A stretch of DNA of 64,000 bases from Candidatus Hydrogenedentota bacterium (GTDB lineage Bacteria > Hydrogenedentota > Hydrogenedentia > Hydrogenedentales > JAGMZX01): positions 19,602 through 83,601 of the forward strand of contig JAKQEQ010000049.1 in assembly GCA_029556545.1 (NCBI GenBank). The letters are read 5' to 3'. This document shows, in pieces, positions 34,071 through 43,602 of this stretch (its first letter is position 1; every line of letters begins with the position of its first letter). The notes below the pieces were generated by a model. That model searched no databases. It was not told the origin of the DNA and saw only the letters and a list, made by a program, of their open reading frames with translations. The translations under genes were made by a program, and so were the position numbers.

Positions 34071-34959
34071 ACTTCTTGTTCAATTCATCGACCGCTTTCT
34101 TGCAGCGCTCGGTGACGGCCCAGGCGTCGGGCCAGAAGCACAGGTCCACGGTCCACCAGTCGTGCTTGATGCCTGACGCGACGAGTTCCGGCACGAGTTC
34201 GTCGAAATCGAGGATGCCCTCGCCGAAGGGCGCATGTGTGCTGGTTTCGTCGTCGTGGAGCGTGCCGTCCGAGTCGATGAGGTGGATATGGTTAATCTTG
34301 CCGCGCAGTTTCCGCGCGAGTTCGAGCGCGCCGCCGGGCAGCGTCTCTTTCTTGCCGGGCTGCCGCGCGCCGACGGCGGCAACCATATGGGCGTGGCACG
34401 TGTCGAACATGATGCCGAAGTTGTCGTCGTTCACCTCGTCAACGATACGCAGGATGTCCGACGGCTTGTTGAAGGCAAAGCCCGGCTCGAACTCCCACGT
34501 GACGTACACGCCCTGGTCCGCGGCCTCGTCCGCGCAGCGCTGCCAGGTCTCGACGACCCGCTTGCGAGCCGTTGCCTCGTCCACCTGCTCGAAGATGGTC
34601 GGCGGCTGCACGGCGTCGACGCGGATGCCCGGAATCCCGAGGTCGACGCAGAACTCGAGGTTCTTGCGGAACTCGTTGAGGTATGGCGTCGTGTCCTCCG
34701 TGTCGATCAAGCGCTGACTCCACAGGTTCGCGGCCATGCCGGAGAAGGCGAGTCCCGCGTCGGCTACGCCCTGCCTGCACGCGGCCCGCTGTTCCTTGTC
34801 CGGCATGATGTCCGGGTTCGGGTGGATGCCGAAGCCTCCCAGTTCGACGCCGTCAAACTTGAGCGCCTGCAACTGCCGCAGGATTTCCTCCCACGGGACC
34901 GGGTTGTCCGCATACGGACCAATCGAGAATGCCCACGTACCAATCGAGATTCTTTTCAT
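34063..34959 (-). CDS. Sugar phosphate isomerase/epimerase (xylose-isomerase-like TIM barrel)
   Basis: 298 residues from ATG 34959. ISIGTWAFSIG, FDGVELGGFG, GMAANLW, VTWEFEPGFAFNKPSD and HIHLIDSDGTLHDDE carry the Glu, His, Asp and Glu metal ligands of the AP-endonuclease/xylose-isomerase-like family. It probably interconverts a keto and aldo sugar acted on by the two dehydrogenases of this operon. First gene of the operon, promoter at 35019-35047. Confidence 0.9.
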   Translation of the reverse strand: MKRISIGTWAFSIGPYADNPVPWEEILRQLQALKFDGVELGGFGIHPNPDIMPDKEQRAACRQGVADAGLAFSGMAANLWSQRLIDTEDTTPYLNEFRKNLEFCVDLGIPGIRVDAVQPPTIFEQVDEATARKRVVETWQRCADEAADQGVYVTWEFEPGFAFNKPSDILRIVDEVNDDNFGIMFDTCHAHMVAAVGARQPGKKETLPGGALELARKLRGKINHIHLIDSDGTLHDDETSTHAPFGEGILDFDELVPELVASGIKHDWWTVDLCFWPDAWAVTERCKKAVDELNKKYG

Positions 34960-35018
34960 GGCTCTTACTCGCTTTCTTGGGTTCCCCATTGTCAATCCGG
35001 CCCATCGGCCGAGACCTT

Positions 35019-35047
35019 ATACTAGCAGATGCCGCCCCGGGATGGAA
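35019..35047 (-). promoter_or_regulatory. Sigma-70-like promoter for the sugar isomerase operon
   Basis: On the minus strand TTCCAT (35047-35042), 17 bases, TAGTAT (35024-35019). The -35 is weak. Expected start near 35012, 50 bases before ATG 34959. Confidence 0.4.
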
Positions 35048-35098
35048 TGTTTCTGTCACGCTGAAGCCGCCCAAAGGTTCGCGTCGGGGATTCCCCCG

Positions 35099-35839
35099 CT
35101 ACGATATCTCGTCGCGGCGATCACGCGGCGTCTCGTTCGATGCGGAACGTGCGCGCCTGGCGGGCTTTCGCGGCGCGCGGACGGCGGTTCGCGGCGCCTC
35201 GTCGCCGTTGCCGTCGCCAGACGGGCCGGCGGATTCGGGTTGCGCGCCTTCGGCCGTCCGCGACAACGGCGCATCGGCGTCCCCCAGCGCCTCCCGGCCA
35301 TTGCCGCACAGGCCCACGATGCGCGCGGCGAGTTCGGCGGCGCGCAGTTGCGTGGCGTCGTCGCCGTGAAGCAGTTTTTCAAGGACAACGCTTTTCACGA
35401 GGTCCGCGTTCAGCGTCTGCTCGGGAACGGGCTGGTCATTGTAATGGCGCGGCAACGCGGGGGCGCCGTGCAGGGCCGCGATGCATTCGTTGCGCGCGGC
35501 GTGCACGTGCGCGTTGTCGGGATAGTCATGGAGCAAGGCGTCCAGCAGCACGAGGGCTTCGGCATATCGGTGCGCATTATAGAGATCGACCGCGGCGGCG
35601 AACTTGCGCCATGATTCCTCGCGGGGCTCGCTGACGCGCCGCGCCACGGCGCGGTGGCGCCCAAGCAGCCCGCTGCCCGGTCGTCTCGCGGGATCGGGCG
35701 TGTGGCCCGGGCCTCGGGTATTCTGGGCGGTGATGCGCACTTCCGCGCCGCAACTGGGGCACAATCCGACCCTGCCCATCGCGGACGCGGGCACGAGCAT
35801 CTCTTGACCGCAAGCACAGGTAAGGGACAACTTCTCCAC
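35099..35839 (-). CDS. Zinc-ribbon protein with TPR-like region
   Basis: 246 residues from GTG 35839 with GGAGC upstream. N-terminal CACGQEMLVP and GLCPSCGAEV give one zinc ribbon of the type C-x1-C...C-x2-C. Residues 75-115 (WRKFAAAVDLYNAHRYAEAL) look like a tetratricopeptide unit. The tail after residue 190 is low-complexity and charged. No function assigned; it follows the large acidic coiled-coil gene on the same strand. Confidence 0.7.
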   Translation of the reverse strand: MEKLSLTCACGQEMLVPASAMGRVGLCPSCGAEVRITAQNTRGPGHTPDPARRPGSGLLGRHRAVARRVSEPREESWRKFAAAVDLYNAHRYAEALVLLDALLHDYPDNAHVHAARNECIAALHGAPALPRHYNDQPVPEQTLNADLVKSVVLEKLLHGDDATQLRAAELAARIVGLCGNGREALGDADAPLSRTAEGAQPESAGPSGDGNGDEAPRTAVRAPRKPARRARSASNETPRDRRDEIS

Positions 35840-35872
35840 GGGTTTGCTCCAGTGCGAGCGCGCGGCTGCCGC

Positions 35873-37411
35873 TTATGATCCCGGCCCCATGAAGCGCAGG
35901 AGAGCATCGACCATCGCGTCTTTGCCGCTCTTCTTCTCCGCGTCCGACGGCGGTTGGCCCTCCTCCCGGGGTTGTTCCGACGCCTCCGCATCATCGTGAG
36001 ACGGCGCGCGACCGCCCCAGAGCCCGAGGGCTTCCGCCATGCTTTCGCGGCCAGTTTGGCGCCGGGGTTTCGCTTCCGGCGGCGGTTCGACCGACGGCGC
36101 ACTCGGCGGCGGCTCCTCCTCCGCCACTTCCTTACCCCAGTCCTCAAGGGCTTCGGCCAAGGAAGCCTCGTCGCGTTCGATTTCAAGCGACGGCGCGCTC
36201 GGCGTCTCCGCTTCCGCCTCGCCTTCTTCCTCGCCGGGAAGACGCGCCCCGACATCGGCTTCGGCCGTGGGCGACGGCGCGGCTTCTTCCGTCTCGGCCA
36301 CGGCGATGGCTTCAGACTCTTGCATTCCCCACTCTTCGAGGGCGGCCGCCAGTTCGTCAGCAACCTCCGCTTCCTCGACGACAGGAGCGGATTCCAGGGG
36401 CGCGATTGGTGACTCATCGAGACGGGGGCCGATCTCGAGACCGTGTTCCGCTTCCGCTTCGACCGCTTCCTCCTCGACAACCGCCGCCTCCTCAACCGCC
36501 TCTTCCTCGACGGCGATCGGCTGTTCGAGGCGGTCGAGCGCCCACGGGGGCGGCTCGTGCGCGAGGGCTTCAGGCTCGACGAACTTGTCCAGCAGTCCCG
36601 CCTGGGTCTGGGCCTGCTGTACCCGTCCCTCGAGGGCGCGAATACGCGCCTCAGCCCGGATTTGGGCGGCCCGCGCCTCAGCGAGTTCCTCGGTCAGCTT
36701 CTTCACCTGTCGCGCGTTGTAGGCGGCCCGGGCCTCGGCGGCCTCGATGGCCAATCGCGTCGAGGACAGTTGCGCGGCCATCTGGCTGTCGGCAAGGTCC
36801 TCCGGCATTAGCGCGGCTCTCGACACGCCAGGCGATTGCTTGAATTCGCCCTCGGCGTCGCTCGTGCGCAGTTCCGCTTCCATCAGCCAGGTCTCGAACG
36901 CGGCGAATTCGGCCGTGGGTTTCTTCGCCGCCGCCGCGGGCGGCGCAAAGATGCCCAAGTCATGCAGCCCGGCCTCGGGAGCAGGGGCGGACGCGGGTGC
37001 GGCCTGATACGCCTCAGCCTGACGCAAGCGTGACTCTGCTTCCCGTAGCCGCGTCTCGAGCGCGGCGCGGACCTCTCGTTGCTCGAGCAGTTCCGCGCGC
37101 AACCGATCGAGTTCCCCGATCACGTTCGTAACCGCGGGGCGGGCGGGCTTGGCGGGCGGTGCGGGCGGCGTTTTCGCGACCGGCGCGCTCGTCGCACGGG
37201 TGGCAACGGGCGGCGCCGGTTCCGGCGGTTTCTTGACGGACTTGGGGCGCCGGTCCGCTTTCTTGGCGGCGGCCCCTTTCGCCGTGGCTGTCTCCGCGGC
37301 CGCTTTGCCGCTTGCCGCCCGCTTCACCTTCTTCTTCTCTTTCTTCTTTCCCGGACGTTTATTGGCCGCGACCGGATGCAGACCGCCCAGGAGTTCGTCG
37401 AATTCGCGCAT
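35873..37411 (-). CDS. Large acidic coiled-coil protein with repeated A-L-x2-WG motif
   Basis: 512 residues from ATG 37411 with GAGGAC upstream; a start at 37447 would add twelve. The N-terminal part is basic and Lys-rich (KKKEKKKVKRAASGKAAAE), then a Pro/Ala linker, then long coiled-coil stretches LDRLRAELLEQREVRAALET and RLAIEAAEARAAYNARQVKK, and a strongly acidic region. At the C-terminal half a short motif recurs: DELAAALEEWG, ASLAEALEDWG, ESMAEALGLWG and DAMVDALLRFMG at the very end. The order suggests a filament or scaffold protein with a repeated docking peptide. Unrecognised family. Confidence 0.75.
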   Translation of the reverse strand: MREFDELLGGLHPVAANKRPGKKKEKKKVKRAASGKAAAETATAKGAAAKKADRRPKSVKKPPEPAPPVATRATSAPVAKTPPAPPAKPARPAVTNVIGELDRLRAELLEQREVRAALETRLREAESRLRQAEAYQAAPASAPAPEAGLHDLGIFAPPAAAAKKPTAEFAAFETWLMEAELRTSDAEGEFKQSPGVSRAALMPEDLADSQMAAQLSSTRLAIEAAEARAAYNARQVKKLTEELAEARAAQIRAEARIRALEGRVQQAQTQAGLLDKFVEPEALAHEPPPWALDRLEQPIAVEEEAVEEAAVVEEEAVEAEAEHGLEIGPRLDESPIAPLESAPVVEEAEVADELAAALEEWGMQESEAIAVAETEEAAPSPTAEADVGARLPGEEEGEAEAETPSAPSLEIERDEASLAEALEDWGKEVAEEEPPPSAPSVEPPPEAKPRRQTGRESMAEALGLWGGRAPSHDDAEASEQPREEGQPPSDAEKKSGKDAMVDALLRFMGPGS

Positions 37412-37740
37412 CGCCTCGTCCTCGATTCTCGCCGTGTTCCCGCGCATGTTCCGGAAGCCGGCGCGCGCATGGTTTCGGTAGCGCCGCGGCGGCCAACCCC
37501 GATCTCGGGGCGCGTTCCCTCGCAGGCAGTGTAGCACAATGCCCCGCGCAATGATAAGCGCCGATTTGCCGTTTCGTGGCGCCGGAGGTCGAGCCGGCAA
37601 GACGCGGTATCGCAATCGTGCGACAAATTCTTTGATTTTTTCGTAAGAACTTGCTAAATTACGCGATTCCCAAAGGGTCGATCCGGACGGCGCCCGGCGT
37701 GTTGCCGGCGCGCGTTTTCTATTCTGAAAGGAGCATAGTC
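37412..37740. other. Intergenic gap with promoter of the arginine operon
   Basis: 329 bases between the divergent coiled-coil and FmdB genes. It holds the promoter at 37632-37660 and otherwise nothing recognised. AT-rich towards the FmdB side. Confidence 0.6.
37632..37660 (+). promoter_or_regulatory. Sigma-70-like promoter for the FmdB-arg operon
   Basis: TTGATT (37632-37637), 17 bases, TAAATT (37655-37660). Start would be near 37667, about 75 bases before the TTG start codon. Confidence 0.55.
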
Positions 37741-38070
37741 TTGCCTACGTATTCGTATTCGTGCAAGAAGTGCGGACACGAGTTCGACGTGTTTCACGGG
37801 ATCAAGGAGACGCCGCGCGTCAAGTGCGCCGCGTGCGGCAGCGCCCGCTGCGAACGGTTGATCGGAACCGGCGCGGGCATCATCTTCAGGGGCGGCGGCT
37901 TTTACGAGACGGATTTCAAACAGAAGAAAGGCGCGCCGCCATCCGAGGCGGGCGCGAAAGCCGAAGGCGGCGACGGCAAGAAGACCGGCGACAGGGCGGC
38001 GTCCGAGAAGGCCGCCACGAAGAAGGAATCCTCGAAGCACGGGAAATCGACCACCGCCGCGAAGGACTGA
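37741..38070 (+). CDS. FmdB-family zinc ribbon protein
   Basis: 109 residues starting with TTG 37741 (LPTYSYSCKKCGHEF in the frame; relatives start MPTYxYxC), with GGAG 8 bases upstream. CKKCG and CAACGS form the zinc ribbon of the FmdB family. The tail after residue 60 is Lys/Glu-rich and low-complexity. FmdB proteins are named for a regulator of formamidase, but their role is unclear. It precedes argD in the same transcript. Confidence 0.85.
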   Translation: MPTYSYSCKKCGHEFDVFHGIKETPRVKCAACGSARCERLIGTGAGIIFRGGGFYETDFKQKKGAPPSEAGAKAEGGDGKKTGDRAASEKAATKKESSKHGKSTTAAKD

Positions 38071-38143
38071 GCCGGGCGGGGGGGAATACGCATACGCGGC
38101 GGTCAAGACATACGGGCGGCAGGCGCCCGGGGAGAAGTTGACC

Positions 38144-39337
38144 ATGAATACCGATGAGATTAAAGCCCTCAACGACCAGTACGTTATCAACACCTACGGG
38201 GCGCGGAAACTTGCGCTCACGCGCGGCGAGGGCGTCACGCTTTGGGATGCGGACGGCAAGGAGTACCTGGATTGCTTCGCCGGGATCGCCGTCACGAACC
38301 TCGGGCACTGCCACCCCGCGGTCACGGAGGCCATTTGCGAGCAGGCGCGCAAGCTGGTGCACGTGTCGAATCTCTACTACATCGAGCCGCAGGTGCGGCT
38401 TGCGGAACTGTTGAGTACGCAATGTTTCGCCACGAAGTGGTTCTTTTGCAACGGCGGCGCGGAGGCCAATGAGGCGGCCATCAAGCTGGCGCGGCGTTAT
38501 TGGGCGCAGAAGGGGACGCCGCGCGGCACAATCGTGACGGCGGAGCAGTCGTTTCACGGCCGCACACTCGCCACCATCACGGCCACGGGCCAACCCAAGT
38601 ACCAACAGGGCTTCGAGCCGCTGCCGAAAGGCTTCAAGTACGTACTATTCAACGACGTTGCGGCCCTCGATCAGGCCCTCACGCCCGATGTAGGCGCGGT
38701 CCTCCTCGAACCGCTCCAGGGCGAGGGCGGAGTCCGCGTGCCGGATCCCGAGTATCTGGCGCAAGTGCGGCAACTCTGCGACAGCAAGAACGTGCTGCTC
38801 ATTTTCGACGAGGTGCAGACGGGGATGGGCCGGACCGGGCGCTTCCTCGCGCACCAGCATTACGGCGTTACGCCGGATATCATCACGCTGGCCAAGGGCC
38901 TGGCCAACGGCGTGCCCATCGGCGCGATGGGTTGCACCGACGACGCGGCGAGCGGGTTCAGCCCCGGCATGCACGCTTGCACCTTCGGCGGCAACCCGCT
39001 CAGCGCGGCCGCCGCGCTGGCGACGGTGAGCGTCATTACGGCTCCGGGCTTCCTCGAAAACGCGCGGGCCGTGGGCGAATACTTCTTCCAGCGGCTCCGG
39101 GAAACGGCGACCCAGCATACGGGCATCGCGGAAGTGCGGGGCATGGGACTGATGATCGGCGTCGAGCTCCAGGAGGCGGTCGCGCCGCTTGTGGACAAGC
39201 TGCTCGAGGCCGGCATCATCTGCGGGCCCGCGGGGCCGAAGGTCCTGCGGTTCGTGCCGCCCCTTATCATCGGTGCCGAACATGTGGACCGCGTAATCGC
39301 CGTACTCAGCGCCGCGCTGGGAGAACTGGGATGGTAA
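38144..39337 (+). CDS. argD: Acetylornithine aminotransferase
   Basis: 397 residues from ATG 38144. PLP-dependent class III aminotransferase: YLDCFAGIAVTNLGHCHP, FFCNGGAEANEAAIKLAR, FHGRTLATITATGQ, IFDEVQTGMGRTG, and the PLP-lysine block TLAKGLANGVPIGAMG, followed by HACTFGGNPLS. ArgD converts N-acetylglutamate semialdehyde to N-acetylornithine. Its stop overlaps the argF start by 7 bases (ATGGTAA). Confidence 0.96.
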   Translation: MNTDEIKALNDQYVINTYGARKLALTRGEGVTLWDADGKEYLDCFAGIAVTNLGHCHPAVTEAICEQARKLVHVSNLYYIEPQVRLAELLSTQCFATKWFFCNGGAEANEAAIKLARRYWAQKGTPRGTIVTAEQSFHGRTLATITATGQPKYQQGFEPLPKGFKYVLFNDVAALDQALTPDVGAVLLEPLQGEGGVRVPDPEYLAQVRQLCDSKNVLLIFDEVQTGMGRTGRFLAHQHYGVTPDIITLAKGLANGVPIGAMGCTDDAASGFSPGMHACTFGGNPLSAAAALATVSVITAPGFLENARAVGEYFFQRLRETATQHTGIAEVRGMGLMIGVELQEAVAPLVDKLLEAGIICGPAGPKVLRFVPPLIIGAEHVDRVIAVLSAALGELGW

Positions 39338-40236
39338 CCGATTTTCTATCCTTCGCGGGATTGTCGCCCGACGAAATCACGGCGTTGCTCGACTTGGCGG
39401 ACGAACTCAAGCGGAAACAGCGGCAGGGCGTCGAGCATCACTATCTCAAAGGCAAGACCCTCGCCATGATATTCGAGAAGGCGAGCCTGCGCACGCGGGT
39501 GACTTTCGAGGTGGGCATGTTCCAACTGGGCGGGCTGGCCGTCTTGCTCGAAACGGAACTCGGCAAACGCGAATCCGTGCCTGACGTCGCCCGCAACCTT
39601 GACCGTTGGGTCCAGGGCATCGTCGCGCGCACGTTTCGGCACGACGATGTCGTCACCCTCGCCGCGCACGCGTCCGTGCCGGTAATCAACGCGCTCACGG
39701 ACAAGCTGCACCCGTGCCAGATTCTCGCGGATGTGCAGACGCTCCGGGAGCATAAAGGCCGGAATCTGGCCGGCGTCAAGGTGGCGTTCGTCGGGGACGG
39801 CAACAATGTCTTCAATTCATGGGCCGAATTCGCGCTCCATTTCCCAATCGACCTGCGGCTCGCGTGCCCGCCCGGTTACGAGGGCGACGCCGCGCTGCTG
39901 GCGGCCGTCCGCGATCGCGGCAAGGGCAGCGTCCTCGTGACGCACGACCCGGGCGAAGGGGTCAAAGGCGTCGACGTCGTGTATACGGACGTGTGGACCA
40001 GCATGGGACAGGAGGGCGAGGCCGCCGAGCGAAACGCCGCGTTCGCGCCGTATCAGGTGAATGCGAACCTCATGGCGCTCGCTGATCCCGACGCCATCTT
40101 CATGCACTGCCTCCCCGCGAAACGGGGGCTCGAAGTAACCGACGACGTTATCGACGGGCCGCGGTCCGTCGTGTTCGACGAGGCCGAGAACCGCATGCAC
40201 ACGCAGAAAGCGGTGCTCGTCACGTTGATGGGATAA
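39331..40236 (+). CDS. argF: Ornithine carbamoyltransferase
   Basis: 301 residues from ATG 39331. EKASLRTRVTFEVGMFQLGG matches the STRTR carbamoyl-phosphate loop (here SLRTR), HPCQILAD binds carbamoyl phosphate, DGNNVFNSW, DVVYTDVWTSMGQE and FMHCLPAKRGLEV carry the ornithine-binding SMG loop and HCLP motif. It makes citrulline. Followed by two hairpins before argG. Confidence 0.96.
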   Translation: MVTDFLSFAGLSPDEITALLDLADELKRKQRQGVEHHYLKGKTLAMIFEKASLRTRVTFEVGMFQLGGLAVLLETELGKRESVPDVARNLDRWVQGIVARTFRHDDVVTLAAHASVPVINALTDKLHPCQILADVQTLREHKGRNLAGVKVAFVGDGNNVFNSWAEFALHFPIDLRLACPPGYEGDAALLAAVRDRGKGSVLVTHDPGEGVKGVDVVYTDVWTSMGQEGEAAERNAAFAPYQVNANLMALADPDAIFMHCLPAKRGLEVTDDVIDGPRSVVFDEAENRMHTQKAVLVTLMG

Positions 40237-40244
40237 TACCGCGG

Positions 40245-40291
40245 CACGGGCGTCTCGCCCGTGAGTGAAAGACTGTGAGCAGGATGCTCAC
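40245..40291. repeat. Two perfect hairpins between argF and argG
   Basis: CACGGGCG-TCT-CGCCCGTG (40245-40263, 8-bp stem) and GTGAGC-AGGAT-GCTCAC (40275-40291, 6-bp stem) stand back to back. Neither is followed by a T-tract. They could stabilise the argDF part of the transcript or belong to a dispersed palindrome family (see 3213 and 11371). Confidence 0.65.
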
Positions 40292-40316
40292 GCCACAACA
40301 AGCGGAGACCTGGACC

Positions 40317-41531
<1,215 letters not shown>

Positions 41532-41533
41532 CG

Positions 41534-41550
41534 CCTCGCGTGACGTGAGG
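41534..41550 (+). terminator. Hairpin after argG
   Basis: CCTCGCG-TGA-CGTGAGG, a 7-bp stem with one G-T pair. No T-tract, so weak as an intrinsic terminator. Confidence 0.3.
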
Positions 41551-41566
41551 TGGGGAAGGCGCGGGC

Positions 41567-41788
41567 TCATAGGGCAAGTGAAATGGCTTCGCTGTAGATT
41601 TCGGCGTAAACGGGGTCGCCATGGGCGATGCGGGATTCAAGGTGCGCCTCGACAGCCTCGCGGATGTTGGCGCACGCTTCTTCCTGGCTTTCGCCCTCGG
41701 CATAGCAGCCTTGCAAGCCCGGACAGAGGGCAATGATACGTCCGTCTTCGTCCTGTTCGTAGACTATGGTGAACCGGTAGTGCTTCAT
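41567..41788 (-). CDS. HicB-like antitoxin-type protein (orphan)
   Basis: 73 residues: YRFTIVYEQDEDGRIIALCPGLQGCYAEGESQEEACANIREAVEAHLE is the HicB N-terminal fold (DUF1902/HicB family), with GDPVYAEIYSEAI behind. No DNA-binding domain is attached. HicA is not seen on either side. In such cases the protein may be a solitary regulator. The gene overlaps no other; REP-like repeats lie upstream. Confidence 0.75.
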   Translation of the reverse strand: MKHYRFTIVYEQDEDGRIIALCPGLQGCYAEGESQEEACANIREAVEAHLESRIAHGDPVYAEIYSEAISLAL

Positions 41789-41849
41789 GGAGTCCTATCC
41801 TTCCCTGCATTCTGTCCGTGAAGCCGTCCAAGGGCGAGCCAACGCGAAC

Positions 41850-42000
41850 CTATACGAGCACGCACGCTGGTTTGACAGTTCCCGCGGATGGGGACACGTC
41901 CCACGCGAAGACGCGCACGTACCAGTCTTCTGCTGATCGGGGACACCTCTCGCGCGAAGACGCGCTCGCTTGTGCCAGTCCCCGTCAGGAACGCGGCGCG
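41850..42000. repeat. Imperfect 45-base repeat with GGGGACAC ends
   Basis: Two copies: one begins GGGGACACGTCCCACGCGAA near 41889 and the other GGGGACACCTCTCGCGCGAA near 41938. Each continues GACGCGC and reaches CCAGTC. The second ends with GTGCCAGTCCCC so GGGGAC and GTCCCC can pair. This is the form of REP-associated elements. No gene lies in this stretch. Confidence 0.5.
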
Positions 42001-42014
42001 CGCCGCAACCAATA

Positions 42015-42983
42015 TCAGCTCCCAATGATGCCTGCAACTCTGGCGACGACGCCGTTGCAGGGGCCCGGGCCGTTTTCGATGTAGCGCAGGAAATCGACAT
42101 GGCCGTCCAGGTACAGGAAATTCGATCCGCCCGGAACGTGGTTGAAGATGTACACATCCGTGCTGAGCAGGTCGCCCATGATCCATATCGTGCTTTGCGC
42201 CTGCGCGGTTGCCGCCGGATTGTTAATGTCCGTGATCATGAAGCGCTCGATGCCTTCCCGGAACCGATATACGGTGTTCCCGCGTCCATTGCCGAGTTGC
42301 GCTCCCCAATTCGATAGATCAATGTCGGAATCCGCCTTTGGAGGGTTATCCGTCATAGTGGGTAGTAACACGTCCAGCAACGTGTAGGCGATTTGGGCGT
42401 TGCCCTGCCCACTCAGGTCCTCGTCAATAAGCACACCGATCGTGGCCAGATTGACGATCGGATCGGTTGGGTCCTGCTGGTCAAACACCCACCCAAGGTA
42501 CATGTAACTCGAATCGATAAACATCAACCCCCGCTGTGCGTCCTCGCAGGGAAGGTGTACTTCCGGCTCACCCGTAACAGGATTGAATGCGTCTGCGGGG
42601 GTGTGCTCCGCGTCCGACGGACACACGATAATGGCCGGATCCGTCAGGTACTCGGGATAGACCGGACGCAGGTCCGGCCCAGCGGCGGCGATAAGATCAT
42701 TCACATCCTCTATGGCCATCGTATCGCAATCAATGGTGTCGCCGATATACGCGAGGATCGGCGGAAACCGCTCGCCGGGGTCTTCGTTCGCGTACATCTT
42801 AAACACAAGCCCCCATTCCTTCAGATTGTTTTGGCAACTGGCCCGACGCGCCGATTCACGGGCGCGCGCCAGCGCCGGGAGCAGAATGGCCGCCAAGATG
42901 CCGATGATGGCAATCACGACCAACAGCTCGATGAGTGTGAAACCCGCGTTACGCCGGATGCCTGGATACGATGAATACATCAT
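42015..42983 (-). CDS. Prepilin-like protein with N-terminal methylation motif and DGHV tail (DUF1559-type)
   Basis: 322 residues. [20 protein letters not shown] (type IV prepilin cleavage site G/F with Glu5), then [19 protein letters not shown] and [15 protein letters not shown], and the C-terminal [12 protein letters not shown] block. This pattern is common in Planctomycetes and related phyla, where many such genes occur per genome. Probably a pseudopilin-type surface or secretion component. The paralog at 52977-53837 shares both ends. Promoter at 43065-43091. Confidence 0.9.
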   Translation of the reverse strand: MMYSSYPGIRRNAGFTLIELLVVIAIIGILAAILLPALARARESARRASCQNNLKEWGLVFKMYANEDPGERFPPILAYIGDTIDCDTMAIEDVNDLIAAAGPDLRPVYPEYLTDPAIIVCPSDAEHTPADAFNPVTGEPEVHLPCEDAQRGLMFIDSSYMYLGWVFDQQDPTDPIVNLATIGVLIDEDLSGQGNAQIAYTLLDVLLPTMTDNPPKADSDIDLSNWGAQLGNGRGNTVYRFREGIERFMITDINNPAATAQAQSTIWIMGDLLSTDVYIFNHVPGGSNFLYLDGHVDFLRYIENGPGPCNGVVARVAGIIGS

Positions 42984-43064
42984 GACTACGTCCTCCTCAT
43001 TGGTGGCGGCGCGCCGCCTTCGCGGCCCGTCGTCGTCCAGGTTTTGACTACATCCGTGAGGGAC

Positions 43065-43091
43065 ATCTTAACTCTAGCGTATTCTTGTCAA
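43065..43091 (-). promoter_or_regulatory. Sigma-70-like promoter for the prepilin-like gene
   Basis: On the minus strand TTGACA (43091-43086), 15 bases, TAAGAT (43070-43065). Perfect -35; the spacer is short. The 19-base tandem repeat lies directly upstream of the -35. Confidence 0.4.
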
Positions 43092-43092
43092 T

Positions 43093-43130
43093 TTAGCAAT
43101 AGGGTTTTCAGTTAGCAATAGGGTTTTCAG
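43093..43130. repeat. Perfect 19-base tandem duplication upstream of the prepilin-like gene
   Basis: TTAGCAATAGGGTTTTCAG occurs twice without a mismatch or gap. It adjoins the -35 of the promoter at 43065-43091, so it could be a regulator site pair. Confidence 0.8.
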
Positions 43131-43602
43131 TCTATCTTCGGGTACTTGCGGGGTGGCGGACCCGGCATTTCCTGGATTTTCTTTTTCCGGCGCGCGCCGC
43201 ACGGAGCAGAAAGTTATCCACAGAATACTCACACCGTCTTGAGTGGATGGTCCCTGCGTTCATGCTGATTCGACTTGTCTTCACAAACTACTGCAATTCA
43301 ACTACTTAGGAGATCCTTTCTTTCGAGGGAACAGGCATGCTCCCTGTCGGACGAACGCCGCGGTTCTGTCCACAATTCACCGCGCTGCATCCTTAGGAGT
43401 GCGGCCATGAGAAGCGGGATACCGGCAGCCCGACATGGCACTGTCAAGAAATATCCGGCGCCCGAAATGCACAAGTCCCCGGCAGGCATCAGGCTAGCGG
43501 GGTCGCGTGCCATGGCGCGGATTTCGCATTTCCTATGAAGCGGTGTGCCCGAGCCCTCGCGTCTGGTAAACTGTTGACGGCTCGTCATGGGAGGGTGTGC
43601 AA

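Larger units (their letters stand above)
42984..43602. other. Long intergenic region with tandem repeat, promoter and DnaA box
   Basis: 619 bases, lower GC than its surroundings. It contains the promoter at 43065-43091, a perfect 19-base tandem duplication (43093-43111 and 43112-43130), and an exact DnaA box TTATCCACA (43214-43222). Small open frames at about 43275-43590 on both strands have no recognisable family and no Shine-Dalgarno of note. Nothing else is supported. Confidence 0.6.

Noticed and set aside
40245-40291. Intrinsic terminator between argF and argG
   Set aside because: Perfect stems but no T-tract, and argG follows at once in the same pathway.
41567-41788. Complete HicAB toxin-antitoxin pair
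   Set aside because: Only the HicB-like half is found; no HicA frame on either side.
43214-43222. DnaA box as sign of a replication origin
   Set aside because: Only one exact box, no dnaA, dnaN or gyr genes, and no skew data.
43275-43588. Small genes on either strand in the prepilin-rsmD gap
   Set aside because: Opposite frames of 87 and 96 codons with no Shine-Dalgarno of note and no recognisable family.
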